Source of the DNA: WTFY01 sp965220895
GTDB lineage: Bacteria; Pseudomonadota; Gammaproteobacteria; UBA4575
Length of the DNA: 64,000 bases
Reading direction: 5' to 3'
Assembly: GCA_965220895.1 (NCBI GenBank)
Contig: OZ244850.1
Span: 1,674,001 to 1,738,000, forward strand
The notes under the pieces were generated by a model. The model did not search any database, was not told the origin of the DNA, and was given only the letters and a program-made list of their open reading frames with translations. A program made the translations under genes and the position numbers. Below are positions 46,169 through 60,739 of the stretch, piece by piece (positions within the stretch are counted from its first letter, which is position 1; each line of letters starts with the position of its first letter).

Positions 46169-49100
46169 ATGGCATATAGCTACACTAGTAAAAAACGTAT
46201 CCGCAAGGATTTTGGCAAGCGACCGGAAATCCTGACAGCGCCTTACCTGCTGCAGATTCAGCTCGCTTCCTACCGGCGCTTCCTGCAGGACGACCGCCCG
46301 GACGAGGAACGCGAGGAGGCCGGCCTGCACGGCGTGTTCCAGTCGGTCTTTCCCATCATCAGCTACTCGGGAAATGTCGAACTCCAGTACGTCAGCTACC
46401 GCCTTGAGCCGCCTCCGTTCGAGGTCAAGGAATGCCAGCTTAGGAGCCTCACCTACCATGCGCCGCTGAAGGTCCTGCTGCGCCTGGTGATCTACGACAA
46501 GGAGGCCCCGGCCAACGCCAAGAAGGTCAAGGACGTCAAGGAGCAGGAAGTCTACATGGGCGAGCTGCCCCTGATGACGGACACCGGTGCCTTTGTCATC
46601 AATGGCACCGAACGCGTCATCGTCTCCCAGCTGCACCGCTCCCCCGGGGTGTTCTTCGATCATGACAAGGGCAAGACCCATTCCTCGGGCAAACTGTTGC
46701 ACTCGGCCCGGGTGATTCCCTACCGCGGTTCCTGGCTGGATTTCGAGTTCGATCATAAGGACTGCCTGTTCGTTCGAATCGATCGCCGCCGCAAGCTTCC
46801 GGCCACCATCCTGCTGCGTGCCCTGGGCTTCAGCAGCGAGGAGATTCTCTCCATATTCTTCGACACCAACACGGTTCACATCACCGACACCGGCTTTATC
46901 CTGGACCTGATTCCCGAGCGCCTGCGTGGCGAGATCGCACCATTCGAGATCCGCTACCGGGGCAAGGTGATTGTCGAGGCGGGCCGGCGCATCACCGTGC
47001 GCCACGTGCGCCAGATTGAAAAGGCGGGCATCAAGAAGCTCGAGGTCCCGGTGGAGTACCTGCTTGGCAAGGTGCTGGCGAGGGACCTGGTGGATACGGA
47101 CACCGGTGAACTGGTATGCCGCGCCAATGACGAGCTGACCGAGGACAACGTCGAGAAAATCCTGGAGTCCTCCGTCGACGTGCTGGAGTTGCTGTACACC
47201 AACGACATCGACCGGCGTCCGTACATTACCTCGACGCTGGCCATCGACACCACCACCAACGAGCTCGAAGCCCAGGTGGAAATCTACCGCATGATGCGAC
47301 CGGGTGAGCCGCCGACCAAGGATGCGGCGCAGAACCTGTTCCAGAACCTGTTTTTTGTACCGGAGCGCTACAACCTGTCTCCGGTGGGCCGCATGAAGTT
47401 CAACCGTCGTGTTGGCCGCGAGGAGACGTCGGGCTCGGGAACCCTGAGCAAGGAAGACATCCTTGATGTCATGAAGACCCTGATCGACATCCCCAACGGC
47501 AAGGGCATGGTGGATGACATCGATCACCTCGGAAACCGGCGCGTGCGCTGTGTCGGGGAGATGGTCGAGAACGCGTTTCGCGTGGGGCTCGTGCGTGTCG
47601 AGCGCGCCGTCAAGGAGCGCCTGACCCTGGCCGAGTCCGAGGGCCTGATGCCCCAGGAGATGATCAATGCCAAGCCGGTCGCCGCGGCCATCAAGGAATT
47701 CTTCGGCTCCAGCCAGCTTTCCCAGTTCATGGACCAGAACAACCCGTTGTCCGAGATCACCCACAAGCGCAGGATTTCCGCGCTGGGCCCGGGCGGCCTG
47801 ACGCGTGAGCGCGCGGGATTCGAGGTGCGCGACGTGCATCCCACCCATTACGGGCGTGTCTGTCCGATCGAGACCCCGGAGGGTCCGAACATCGGGCTGA
47901 TCAACTCCCTGGCCATTTTTGCCCGCACCAACGACTATGGGTTCCTGGAGACTCCGTACCGCAAGGTGGTCAACGGCAAGGTCAGCGAGGACATCGAGTA
48001 CCTGTCGGCCATCGAGGAGGGCCAGTTCACCATTGCCCAGGCCAATGCGCGCCTGGACAAGCGGGGGCGGTTCCTGGACGGGCTGGTTTCGGTACGCCAC
48101 CGCAACGAGTTTTCACTGGTGCCGAGCGACAAGGTCGAATACATGGATGTCTCGCCCAAGCAGATCGTCTCGGTCGCGGCCTCCCTGATCCCGTTCCTGG
48201 AGCACGACGATGCCAACCGCGCATTGATGGGCTCGAACATGCAGCGCCAGGCCGTGCCCACCCTGGTCGCGGAAAAACCCCTGGTCGGCACCGGCATCGA
48301 GCGCGTCGTGGCGATCGACTCGGGGGCAGCCCTGGTCTCCAGGCGCGGCGGCACGGTAGACACCGTGGATGCCGGGCGAATCGTGGTGCGGGTCAACGAC
48401 GATGAAGCCGAGGCCGGTGAGCCGGGCGTGGACATCTACAACCTGACCAAGTACACGCGCTCCAACCAGAACACCTGCATCAACCAGCGACCGCTGGTGC
48501 GCCCCGGGGACATCATCGCCCGCGGCGACGTGCTGGCCGACGGGCCCTCGACCGATCTCGGCGAGCTCGCCCTCGGGCAGAACGTGCTGGTCGCCTTCAT
48601 GCCGTGGAACGGCTACAACTTCGAGGATTCCGTTTTGATCTCCGAGCGTGTCGTGGAAGAGGACCGCTTCACGACCATCCATATCGAGGAGCTCAGCTGT
48701 TTTGCACGGGATACGAAACTGGGTGCCGAGGAAATCACGGCCGACATCCCGAATGTCAGCGAGAACCTGCTGGCCAAGCTGGATGACTCGGGGATCGTCT
48801 ACGTGGGGGCCGAGGTGCGCCCCAGTGACATCCTGGTCGGCAAGGTCACCCCGAAGGGCGAGACCCAGCTGACCCCGGAAGAGAAACTGCTTCGCGCCAT
48901 CTTCGGCGAGAAGGCCTCGGACGTGAAGGACACCTCGCTTCGCGTGCCCTCCGGCATGGAAGGCACCGTGATCGACGTGCGGGTGTTCACCCGCGACGGG
49001 GTGAGCAAGGACAAGCGCGCCCTGCAGATCGAGGAAGCGGAAATCGACCAGGTGAAAAAAGACCTGAACGACCAGCTGCGCATCTACGAGGATGACATCT

Positions 49101-50251
49101 ACAGCCGGGTGGAGCGCCTGATCACCGGCCAGGTCTCCGAGGGCGGGCCGGAAGGGCTCAAGGCCGGCGCCAAGGTGACCAAGACCTACCTGGAAGCGCT
49201 CAACCGCGACTACTGGTTCGAGATCCGCATGCGCTCCGAGAAGGTCACCGCGCAATTGGAAAAACTCTCCGGACAACTGAAGAGCCAGCGTGAGTCGTTC
49301 GACAAGCGCCTGCAGGAGAAAAAGGAAAAGATTACCGCAGGGGACGATCTGGCCCCGGGTGTCCTGAAGATGGTCAAGGTGTACCTCGCGGTCAAGCGGC
49401 GCATGCAGCCGGGCGACAAGGTGGCCGGTCGCCACGGAAACAAGGGCGTGGTGTCCATGATCGTGCCGGTCGAGGACATGCCGCACATGGAGGACGGCAC
49501 CCCGGTGGATATCGTCTTGAACCCGCTCGGCGTGCCTTCGCGAATGAACGTCGGCCAGGTGCTGGAGACCCACCTCGGGTGGGCGGCCAAGGGGCTCGGT
49601 CTGAAGATCGGAAAGATCATTGATAACTCCGGAAAAGTCAGAGAGTTAAAAAGTTTCCTGAATGAAGTCTATAACAAGGATGAAGGCATCTCGGTGAAGC
49701 TGAATGAGTTCAGCGAAGAGGAGATCGGAACCCTGGCCGGGAACCTGCGAAAGGGGGTGCCCGTGGCCACACCGGTCTTCGACGGCGCCCAGGAATCCGA
49801 GATCAAGCGCATGCTGAAGCTCGCGGACCTGCCGGAGGACGGGCAGACGTACCTCTGGGACGGGCGCACCGGCGAGCGTTTCGATCGCCAGATCACCGTC
49901 GGCTACATGTACATGCTGAAGCTCAACCACCTGGTGGACGACAAGATGCACGCCCGCTCGACCGGGCCGTACAGCCTGGTGACCCAGCAGCCGCTCGGTG
50001 GCAAGGCGCAGTTTGGCGGCCAGCGCTTCGGGGAGATGGAGGTCTGGGCCCTGGAGGCCTACGGCGCGTCCTACACCCTGCAGGAGATGCTCACGGTCAA
50101 GTCCGACGACGTCATGGGCCGCAACAAGATGTACAAGAACATCGTCGACAGCAACCACAGCATCGATGCCAGCATGCCGGAATCCTTCAACGTGCTGATG
50201 AAGGAGATTCGCTCGCTGGGGCTGAACATCGATTTTGAGCAGGAAGCCTGA
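46169..50251 (+). CDS. rpoB: RNA polymerase beta subunit
   Basis: 1360 residues. N-terminus AYSYTSKKRIRKDFGKRPE; rifampicin pocket GSSQLSQFMDQNNPLSEITHKRR (no common resistance change seen); GRVCPIETPEGPNIGLINSL; C-terminal switch region with KMHARSTGPYSLVTQQPLGGKAQFGGQRFGEMEVWAL. The start at 46169 aligns with the family; an upstream ATG at 46136 falls in the attenuator. rpoC follows after 72 bases. Confidence 0.98.
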   Translation: MAYSYTSKKRIRKDFGKRPEILTAPYLLQIQLASYRRFLQDDRPDEEREEAGLHGVFQSVFPIISYSGNVELQYVSYRLEPPPFEVKECQLRSLTYHAPLKVLLRLVIYDKEAPANAKKVKDVKEQEVYMGELPLMTDTGAFVINGTERVIVSQLHRSPGVFFDHDKGKTHSSGKLLHSARVIPYRGSWLDFEFDHKDCLFVRIDRRRKLPATILLRALGFSSEEILSIFFDTNTVHITDTGFILDLIPERLRGEIAPFEIRYRGKVIVEAGRRITVRHVRQIEKAGIKKLEVPVEYLLGKVLARDLVDTDTGELVCRANDELTEDNVEKILESSVDVLELLYTNDIDRRPYITSTLAIDTTTNELEAQVEIYRMMRPGEPPTKDAAQNLFQNLFFVPERYNLSPVGRMKFNRRVGREETSGSGTLSKEDILDVMKTLIDIPNGKGMVDDIDHLGNRRVRCVGEMVENAFRVGLVRVERAVKERLTLAESEGLMPQEMINAKPVAAAIKEFFGSSQLSQFMDQNNPLSEITHKRRISALGPGGLTRERAGFEVRDVHPTHYGRVCPIETPEGPNIGLINSLAIFARTNDYGFLETPYRKVVNGKVSEDIEYLSAIEEGQFTIAQANARLDKRGRFLDGLVSVRHRNEFSLVPSDKVEYMDVSPKQIVSVAASLIPFLEHDDANRALMGSNMQRQAVPTLVAEKPLVGTGIERVVAIDSGAALVSRRGGTVDTVDAGRIVVRVNDDEAEAGEPGVDIYNLTKYTRSNQNTCINQRPLVRPGDIIARGDVLADGPSTDLGELALGQNVLVAFMPWNGYNFEDSVLISERVVEEDRFTTIHIEELSCFARDTKLGAEEITADIPNVSENLLAKLDDSGIVYVGAEVRPSDILVGKVTPKGETQLTPEEKLLRAIFGEKASDVKDTSLRVPSGMEGTVIDVRVFTRDGVSKDKRALQIEEAEIDQVKKDLNDQLRIYEDDIYSRVERLITGQVSEGGPEGLKAGAKVTKTYLEALNRDYWFEIRMRSEKVTAQLEKLSGQLKSQRESFDKRLQEKKEKITAGDDLAPGVLKMVKVYLAVKRRMQPGDKVAGRHGNKGVVSMIVPVEDMPHMEDGTPVDIVLNPLGVPSRMNVGQVLETHLGWAAKGLGLKIGKIIDNSGKVRELKSFLNEVYNKDEGISVKLNEFSEEEIGTLAGNLRKGVPVATPVFDGAQESEIKRMLKLADLPEDGQTYLWDGRTGERFDRQITVGYMYMLKLNHLVDDKMHARSTGPYSLVTQQPLGGKAQFGGQRFGEMEVWALEAYGASYTLQEMLTVKSDDVMGRNKMYKNIVDSNHSIDASMPESFNVLMKEIRSLGLNIDFEQEA

Positions 50252-50323
50252 TCCGGGCGCACAGGATACCGGGCACGTAACGAAGAGAGGCCATCACGGC
50301 AGGCAAAGGGTACGAGGAAGATT

Positions 50324-54577
<4,254 letters not shown>

Positions 54578-54590
54578 GCGAAAGCCTTGC

Positions 54591-54666
54591 TTGACAGCAT
54601 GGCGGATGGTTTTTACAATTTCGCGGCTAACACAGGCCGATGTTTCATCGGCCTGTTGTTTGTTTT
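54591..54666 (+). promoter_or_regulatory. str operon promoter with terminator-like leader hairpin
   Basis: TTGACA (54591-54596), 17-base spacer, TACAAT (54614-54619): a near-consensus sigma-70 promoter. Just downstream an 11-bp hairpin (ACAGGCCGATG 54632-54642 / CATCGGCCTGT 54646-54656) is followed by a T-rich run (54657-54666), all before the rpsL start at 54682. It may end rpoC transcripts, attenuate str transcripts, or both. Confidence 0.8.
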
Positions 54667-54681
54667 AGGTATAGAAAATTT

Positions 54682-55056
<375 letters not shown>

Positions 55057-55085
55057 TTGTCCCGTTTTACTGAAGCCGTCTAGCC

Positions 55086-55556
55086 ATGTCCCGTCGAAGA
55101 GAAGTTCCCAAGCGCAAGATCCTGGATGATCCCAAGTACGGGGATCAGCTGGTGGCCAAGTTCGTCAACATGCTGATGAAAAACGGCAAGAAGTCCGTGG
55201 CCGAGAAAATCCTCTACCAGGCGTTTGACAACGTCCAGCGCAAGAGCGGGCAGGAAGGCATCCAGATCTTCAAGAAGGCAATCGAGAACGTACGCCCGTT
55301 CGTCGAGGTCAAGTCCCGGCGCGTCGGTGGTGCGACCTACCAGGTGCCGGTGGAAGTGCGTCCCGTGAGACAGACCACCCTGGCCATGCGCTGGATCGTC
55401 GATGCGGCCAAAAAGCGTGGCGAGAAATCCATGATCAACAAGCTCGCGGGCGAGCTGATGGATGCCTCTTCACAAAAAGGCGCGGCGATCAAGAAGCGTG
55501 AGGACACGCTCAGGATGGCCGAGGCGAACAAGGCCTTTTCACACTACCGCTGGTAG
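55086..55556 (+). CDS. rpsG: Ribosomal protein S7
   Basis: 156 residues; nucleates assembly of the 30S head. SRRREVPKRKILDDPKYGDQ start, KAIENVRPFVEVKSRRVGGATYQVPVEVR, and the LAMRWIVDAAKKR block. Twenty-nine bases after rpsL in the str operon. Confidence 0.97.
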   Translation: MSRRREVPKRKILDDPKYGDQLVAKFVNMLMKNGKKSVAEKILYQAFDNVQRKSGQEGIQIFKKAIENVRPFVEVKSRRVGGATYQVPVEVRPVRQTTLAMRWIVDAAKKRGEKSMINKLAGELMDASSQKGAAIKKREDTLRMAEANKAFSHYRW

Positions 55557-55580
55557 TCCTTCGATTCAGGAATCCTAGTC

Positions 55581-57680
55581 GTGGCACGCAAAACACCGAT
55601 CTCGCGCTACCGCAATATTGGCATCATGGCTCACATTGATGCCGGCAAGACCACGGCGACCGAGCGCATCCTGTTCTACACCGGCATCTCGCACAAGATC
55701 GGCGAGGTGCACGACGGGGAAGCCGTCATGGACTGGATGGAGCAGGAGCAGGAACGCGGCATCACCATCACCTCGGCGGCGACCACCTGTTTCTGGGACG
55801 GCATGGACAAGCAGTTCGACGAGCATCGCATCAACATCATCGACACCCCGGGTCACGTGGATTTCACCATCGAGGTGGAGCGTTCGCTTCGCGTCCTCGA
55901 CGGGGCCTGTGCCGTGTTTTGCGCGGTCGGCGGCGTCGAGCCGCAGTCCGAGACCGTGTGGCGCCAGGCGAACAAGTACAAGGTGCCGCGCATGGCTTTC
56001 GTCAACAAGATGGACCGCACCGGCGCAAACTTTTTGCGCGTGGTCGGCCAGATCAAGGAACGGCTGGGCTCCAACCCCGTGCCGATCCAGCTCGCGATCG
56101 GCGCCGAGGAAAACTTCAAGGGCGTGGTCGACCTGATCAAGATGAAGGCGATCTACTGGAATGAAGAGGACAAGGGTACGACGTTCGAGGAAGTCGAGAT
56201 TCCCGACGAGCTGAAAGCCGAGGCCCAGGAGTGGCACGAGAAGATGGTCGAGGCGGCCGCGGAGTCCTCCGAGGAGATCATGGAGCACTATCTCGAGAAC
56301 GGAACCCTGTCCGAGGAAGACATCCGCAAGGGGCTTCGAATCCGCACCCTGTCCAACGAGATCGTGCCTGCCCTGTGCGGCACGGCCTTCAAGAACAAGG
56401 GGGTGCAGGCCCTGCTCGATGCCATCATCGAATTCATGCCTTCTCCGACCGATGTACCCGCCATTCAGGGGATCGCGGAGAACGGCAAGGACACCACGGT
56501 GGAGCGCGGGTCTTCGGACGATGAACCGTTTGCTTCGCTGGCGTTCAAGATTGCTACCGACCCCTACGTGGGCACGCTCACTTTTTTCCGCGTGTACTCC
56601 GGGGTCCTGAATTCAGGAGACACCGTCTACAACCCGGTGAAGAGCAAAAAGGAGCGTGTCGGGCGGATCCTGCAGATGCATTCGAACTCGCGTGAAGAAA
56701 TCAAGGAAGTCCGGGCCGGGGACATTGCTGCGGCCGTCGGCCTGAAGGACGTGGCCACGGGCGAAACCCTGTGTGATATCGACAAGGCGATCACCCTGGA
56801 GCGCATGGAGTTTCCGGAACCGGTCATCTCGGTGGCCGTCGAGCCGAAAACCAAGTCGGACCAGGAAAAGATGAGCATCGCCCTGCAGAAGCTGGCCCGG
56901 GAAGACCCTTCGTTTCGGGTGCGAACGGACGAGGAATCCGGCCAGACCATTATTTCCGGCATGGGCGAGCTGCATCTCGACATCATCGTTGACCGCATGA
57001 AACGCGAATTCAGCGTGGAAGCCAACGTTGGCGCACCGCAGGTCTCCTACCGTGAAACCATCCGCAGGAATGTCGAGCAGGAAGGCAAGTTTGTACGCCA
57101 ATCCGGTGGACGCGGACAGTATGGGCACGTGTACCTGAAGATCGAGCCGCAGGAGCCGGGAGGCGGTTTCGAGTTTGAAAATAAGATCGTTGGCGGCGTG
57201 ATACCGAAGGAATACATTCCAGCCGTGGAAAAAGGCGTCAAGGAAGCCATCTTCAACGGCGTGATCGCGGGCTACCCGGTCGTCGACGTCAAGGTCACGC
57301 TGTATGACGGCTCCTTTCATGATGTGGACTCCTCCGAGATGGCGTTCAAGATCGCAGGGTCCATGGCCTTTCGCGATGGCGCGAGGCAGGCCGACCCGGT
57401 ATTGCTCGAGCCCGTCATGAAAGTCGAGGTGGTGACTCCCGAGGAGCACATGGGGGATGTCGTGGGAGACCTCAGCCGTCGCCGCGGCATGGTGGGCGGC
57501 ATGGAGGACAGCCCTTCGGGCAAGGTCATTTCATCGGAAGTCCCGCTGGCAGAGATGTTCGGCTACGCAACGGACCTGCGTTCGGCGACCCAGGGTCGTG
57601 CCACCTATTCCATGGAGTTCCATAAATACAAAGAAGTACCAGGCAATCTTGCCGATGCGATCATCAAAAAGAATGGCTAA
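55581..57680 (+). CDS. fusA: Elongation factor G
   Basis: 699-residue translocation GTPase. G1 AHIDAGKTT, switch II DTPGHVDFT, NKMD at the guanine-specificity site, then domain II, and domain IV with GRGQYGHVYLKIEP. The start codon is GTG at 55581, giving MARKTPISRYRNIGIMAHIDAGK. Twenty-four bases after rpsG. All five domains are intact. Confidence 0.98.
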   Translation: MARKTPISRYRNIGIMAHIDAGKTTATERILFYTGISHKIGEVHDGEAVMDWMEQEQERGITITSAATTCFWDGMDKQFDEHRINIIDTPGHVDFTIEVERSLRVLDGACAVFCAVGGVEPQSETVWRQANKYKVPRMAFVNKMDRTGANFLRVVGQIKERLGSNPVPIQLAIGAEENFKGVVDLIKMKAIYWNEEDKGTTFEEVEIPDELKAEAQEWHEKMVEAAAESSEEIMEHYLENGTLSEEDIRKGLRIRTLSNEIVPALCGTAFKNKGVQALLDAIIEFMPSPTDVPAIQGIAENGKDTTVERGSSDDEPFASLAFKIATDPYVGTLTFFRVYSGVLNSGDTVYNPVKSKKERVGRILQMHSNSREEIKEVRAGDIAAAVGLKDVATGETLCDIDKAITLERMEFPEPVISVAVEPKTKSDQEKMSIALQKLAREDPSFRVRTDEESGQTIISGMGELHLDIIVDRMKREFSVEANVGAPQVSYRETIRRNVEQEGKFVRQSGGRGQYGHVYLKIEPQEPGGGFEFENKIVGGVIPKEYIPAVEKGVKEAIFNGVIAGYPVVDVKVTLYDGSFHDVDSSEMAFKIAGSMAFRDGARQADPVLLEPVMKVEVVTPEEHMGDVVGDLSRRRGMVGGMEDSPSGKVISSEVPLAEMFGYATDLRSATQGRATYSMEFHKYKEVPGNLADAIIKKNG

Positions 57681-57722
57681 GCCAAGGTATTGGCATTAAG
57701 ATATTTCAAGAGGTAGAGAAAG

Positions 57723-58912
57723 ATGTCTAAAGAGAAGTTCGAACGTACCAAACCGCACGTCAACGTCGGGACGATTGGTCACGTAGACCACGGCAAAACG
57801 ACCTTGACGGCGGCCATGACCAAGGTGATGGGTGAGACCCATGGCGGCGAGTACAGGACCTACGACCAGATCGACAATGCGCCGGAAGAACGTGAGCGCG
57901 GCATCACCATTGCCACGGCCCACGTCGAGTACGAGAGCGTAAACCGCCACTACGCCCATGTGGACTGCCCGGGTCACGCCGACTATGTGAAGAACATGAT
58001 CACGGGTGCTGCGCAGATGGACGGTGCCATTCTGGTGGTCAGTGCCGCAGACGGCCCGATGCCCCAGACACGTGAGCACATCCTGCTGGCACGCCAGGTG
58101 GGTGTGCCCCATATCCTGGTGTACATGAACAAGTCGGACCAGGTGGATGATCCCGAGCTGCTCGAACTGTTGAAATGGAGGTCCGCGACCTCTTGTCGGC
58201 CTATGAATTTCCGGGCGATGACACCCCGATCGTCGTAGGCTCTGCCCTGAAGGCCCTGGAAGGCGATACCTCGGAAACCGGGATTCCTTCCATCGTCAAG
58301 CTGGTGGAAGAAATGGATGCCTTCGTTCCCGAGCCCGAGCGGGCCATTGACGGGGACTTCATCATGCCGGTGGAGGACGTCTTCTCGATCTCCGGGCGCG
58401 GCACGGTTGTTACAGGGCGTGTGGAGCGCGGCGTGGTCAAGGTCGGGGATGAAATTGAAATCGTCGGGATCCGCGAGACCACGACCACGACCTGCACGGG
58501 CGTGGAAATGTTTCGCAAGCTGCTCGACCAGGGTCAGGCAGGCGACAACGTCGGCGTGCTGTTGCGCGGTACCAAGCGCGACGAGGTCGAGCGCGGACAG
58601 GTGCTATGCAAGCCCGGCAGCATCACCCCGCACACGAAGTTCGAGGCCGAGGTCTACATCCTCAGCAAGGAAGAGGGTGGCCGGCATACCCCGTTCTTCA
58701 ACGGCTATCGCCCGCAGTTCTACTTCCGTACCACGGACGTCACCGGCGCGGTGGATCTGCCCAGTGGCACCGAGATGGTGATGCCGGGCGACAACGTGCA
58801 GATGACGGTTTCGCTGATCGCACCGATCGCCATGGAGAAGGGACTGCGTTTCGCCATCCGTGAGGGCGGTCGAACGGTCGGGGCCGGAAAAGTCTCGAAG
58901 ATCATCGAGTAA
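57723..58912 (+). CDS. tuf: Elongation factor Tu, interrupted by a one-base frameshift
   Basis: EF-Tu coding sequence in two frames. 57723 to about 58169 encodes the G domain (GHVDHGKTT, DCPGHADYV, NKSD); from about 58170 the frame moves and continues correctly to 58912 (EVRDLLSAYEFPGDDTPIVVGSALKAL ... VGAGKVSKIIE). The expected codons CTG-GTT-GAA at 58167-58173 read CTGTTGAA, one G short, so the first frame ends early at 58238. Together the parts make a normal protein of about 396 residues. Everything else is conserved, so this is either a sequence error or a very recent mutation. It is the only tuf in the window. Confidence 0.93.
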
Positions 58913-58937
58913 TACGCACAGCTGGGCAACCTGAACG

Positions 58938-59255
58938 ATGGCAACCTCGGGACAGACAATACGGATTCGCCTGAAAGCGTTTGATCATCGCCTGATCGAC
59001 CGCTCCGCAAGCGAAATCGTGGAAACGGCCAAGCGCACGGGGGCACGGGTGAAAGGACCGATCCCGCTGCCCACCAAGAAAGAGCGCTTTACCGTGCTGA
59101 TCTCGCCGCACGTGGACAAGAATGCCCGCGACCAGTACGAGATCCGCACCCACAAGCGGATCATGGATATCGTCGAGCCCACGGACAAGACCGTGGATGC
59201 ACTGATGAAGCTGGATCTGGCCGCAGGAGTGGATGTCCAGATCAAATTGAACTAG
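58938..59255 (+). CDS. rpsJ: Ribosomal protein S10
   Basis: 105 residues, 30S head protein and NusE antitermination factor. IRIRLKAFDHRLIDRSASEIVETAKRTGA start, GPIPLPTKKERFTVL loop that reaches into the ribosome, and KRIMDIVEPTDKTVDALMKLDLAAGVDVQI end. First gene of the S10 cluster; separated from rplC by an unusually long structured gap. Confidence 0.97.
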   Translation: MATSGQTIRIRLKAFDHRLIDRSASEIVETAKRTGARVKGPIPLPTKKERFTVLISPHVDKNARDQYEIRTHKRIMDIVEPTDKTVDALMKLDLAAGVDVQIKLN

Positions 59256-59310
59256 AAGAATTGGGTATAGCCAGGTGAAGAAAGTGGTTTTCTAAGACTC
59301 TGATATTTGG

Positions 59311-59364
59311 GATAATGTTTGATTACCTGCGGCCCGGCCTGGGGAGACCCATGCCGGGTCGCAG
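59311..59364 (+). promoter_or_regulatory. Structured leader between rpsJ and rplC
   Basis: The 162-base gap holds a -10-like GATAAT (59311-59316) and then a strong hairpin at 59327-59364. The hairpin has a 12-bp lower stem (CTGCGGCCCGGC / GCCGGGTCGCAG, one wobble), a mismatch and a TGGG/CCCA upper stem closed by a GAGA tetraloop of the GNRA type. It lacks a T run, so it is not a standard terminator. A regulatory leader for the rest of the S10 operon fits, as L4 controls this operon in E. coli through leader hairpins. Confidence 0.6.
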
Positions 59365-59417
59365 TTATCCGGTCAAGTAAAAATCTTGCACACTTTGTAC
59401 GGTACGAAAGGACGAAA

Positions 59418-60122
59418 ATGTCTCTGGGATTGGTAGGAAAAAAAATGGGTATGACGCGTGTCTTCACCGAGGCAGGGGAGTCTGTGCCGGTGACGGTTTT
59501 GCACGTGCCCGGCAACCGCATCACCCGGGTCAGGCGCCAGGAGAACGATGGCTATGATGCCGTGCAGGTCACCTACGGCGAGGTCAAGCCTTCGCGCATC
59601 AACAAGCCAGCCGCAGGCCATTTCGCAAAAGCGGGCGTTCGTGCAGGCCGAGGGTTGCGTGAATTCAGGCCGGCGAAAGATCAGCTCGAGACCCTGCAGG
59701 TAGGCTCGGAACTGGGCGTGGGACTCTTTACCGTGGGCCAGAAGGTGGCCGTATCGGGCGTATCCAAGGGCAAGGGTTTTGCGGGCTCGGTCAAACGCCA
59801 TAACTTTCGCATGCAGGATGCCACGCACGGAAATTCACTGTCACACCGTGCGCTGGGCTCCACCGGACAGTGCCAGGACCCTGGACACGTCTTCAAGGGC
59901 AAGAAGATGGCCGGCCAGATGGGCAACGTCCGCGTGACCACGAAAAACCTGAAGGTCGTGCAGATCGATGAGGGCAAGGACCTGCTCCTGATCAAGGGTG
60001 CGGTGCCCGGGGCCCCGGGCGGCGACGTGATGATCCGGCCCGTGCATGCCGGGGAGATCAACCTGCCGGCACAGGAAGCCGAGGCAGAAGATACGGCCAA
60101 AGCGGACACCGGCGACGCCTGA
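59418..60122 (+). CDS. rplC: Ribosomal protein L3
   Basis: 234 residues. GLVGKKMGMTRVFTEAGESVPVTVL start, the long loop HGNSLSHRALGSTGQCQDPGHVFKGKKMAGQMG with the Gln that is methylated in E. coli, and a C-terminal acidic tail (EAEAEDTAKADTGDA) longer than usual. Start at 59418, after GAAAGGA. Confidence 0.97.
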   Translation: MSLGLVGKKMGMTRVFTEAGESVPVTVLHVPGNRITRVRRQENDGYDAVQVTYGEVKPSRINKPAAGHFAKAGVRAGRGLREFRPAKDQLETLQVGSELGVGLFTVGQKVAVSGVSKGKGFAGSVKRHNFRMQDATHGNSLSHRALGSTGQCQDPGHVFKGKKMAGQMGNVRVTTKNLKVVQIDEGKDLLLIKGAVPGAPGGDVMIRPVHAGEINLPAQEAEAEDTAKADTGDA

Positions 60123-60133
60123 GGACTGGAGCC

Positions 60134-60739
60134 GTGAAACTCGCCATCGCCAACACCAAGTCCTCAGTCACGGTATCGGATGACATCTTTGCGCGCAGTT
60201 TCAACGAACCCCTGGTGCACCAGGCCGTCACGGCCTACATGGCGGGTGGGCGAAGTGGAACCAAGGCGAACAAGAGCCGCAGCGATGTGCGCGGCGGCGG
60301 CGCCAAGCCCTGGCAGCAAAAGGGCACGGGACGTGCCCGGGCGGGGACCTCCAACAGCCCGCTGTGGCGCTCCGGCGGGGTCACGTTTGCGGCACGGCCG
60401 AGAAACTACCGGCAAAAACTCAACAAGAAAATGGTGCGTGCAGCCTATGCCAGCATGTTCTCGGAACTGATCCGCCAGAAATGTCTGCATGTCATCAAGG
60501 AATTTTCCGTCACCGAGCCCAAGACCAAGCAGGCCGTGACCCAACTGCAAAAACTCAAGCTCACCTCCGCCCTGATCATCACCGACAAAGCCGACACGAA
60601 TTTATACCTTTCCGTACGCAACCTGCCCCACGTCGAGGTGACCGAGGTGGAAGGCATCGACCCGGTCAGCCTGTTTCGCCACAAGCATGTGGTCGTGACC
60701 AAGGATGCGCTGAAGGCAATCGAGGGGTGGCTGCAATGA
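60134..60739 (+). CDS. rplD: Ribosomal protein L4
   Basis: 201 residues with a GTG start. The extended tunnel loop VRGGGAKPWQQKGTGRARAG and the globular domain ending DALKAIEGWLQ are typical. In E. coli L4 represses its own operon, which matters for the hairpin upstream of rplC. Overlaps rplW by four bases. Confidence 0.96.
   Translation: MKLAIANTKSSVTVSDDIFARSFNEPLVHQAVTAYMAGGRSGTKANKSRSDVRGGGAKPWQQKGTGRARAGTSNSPLWRSGGVTFAARPRNYRQKLNKKMVRAAYASMFSELIRQKCLHVIKEFSVTEPKTKQAVTQLQKLKLTSALIITDKADTNLYLSVRNLPHVEVTEVEGIDPVSLFRHKHVVVTKDALKAIEGWLQ

Noticed and set aside
48113..49573. Long frames antisense to rpoB and rpoC
   Set aside because: They are third-position GC shadows of the polymerase genes with His/Asp/Val-rich composition and no motif.
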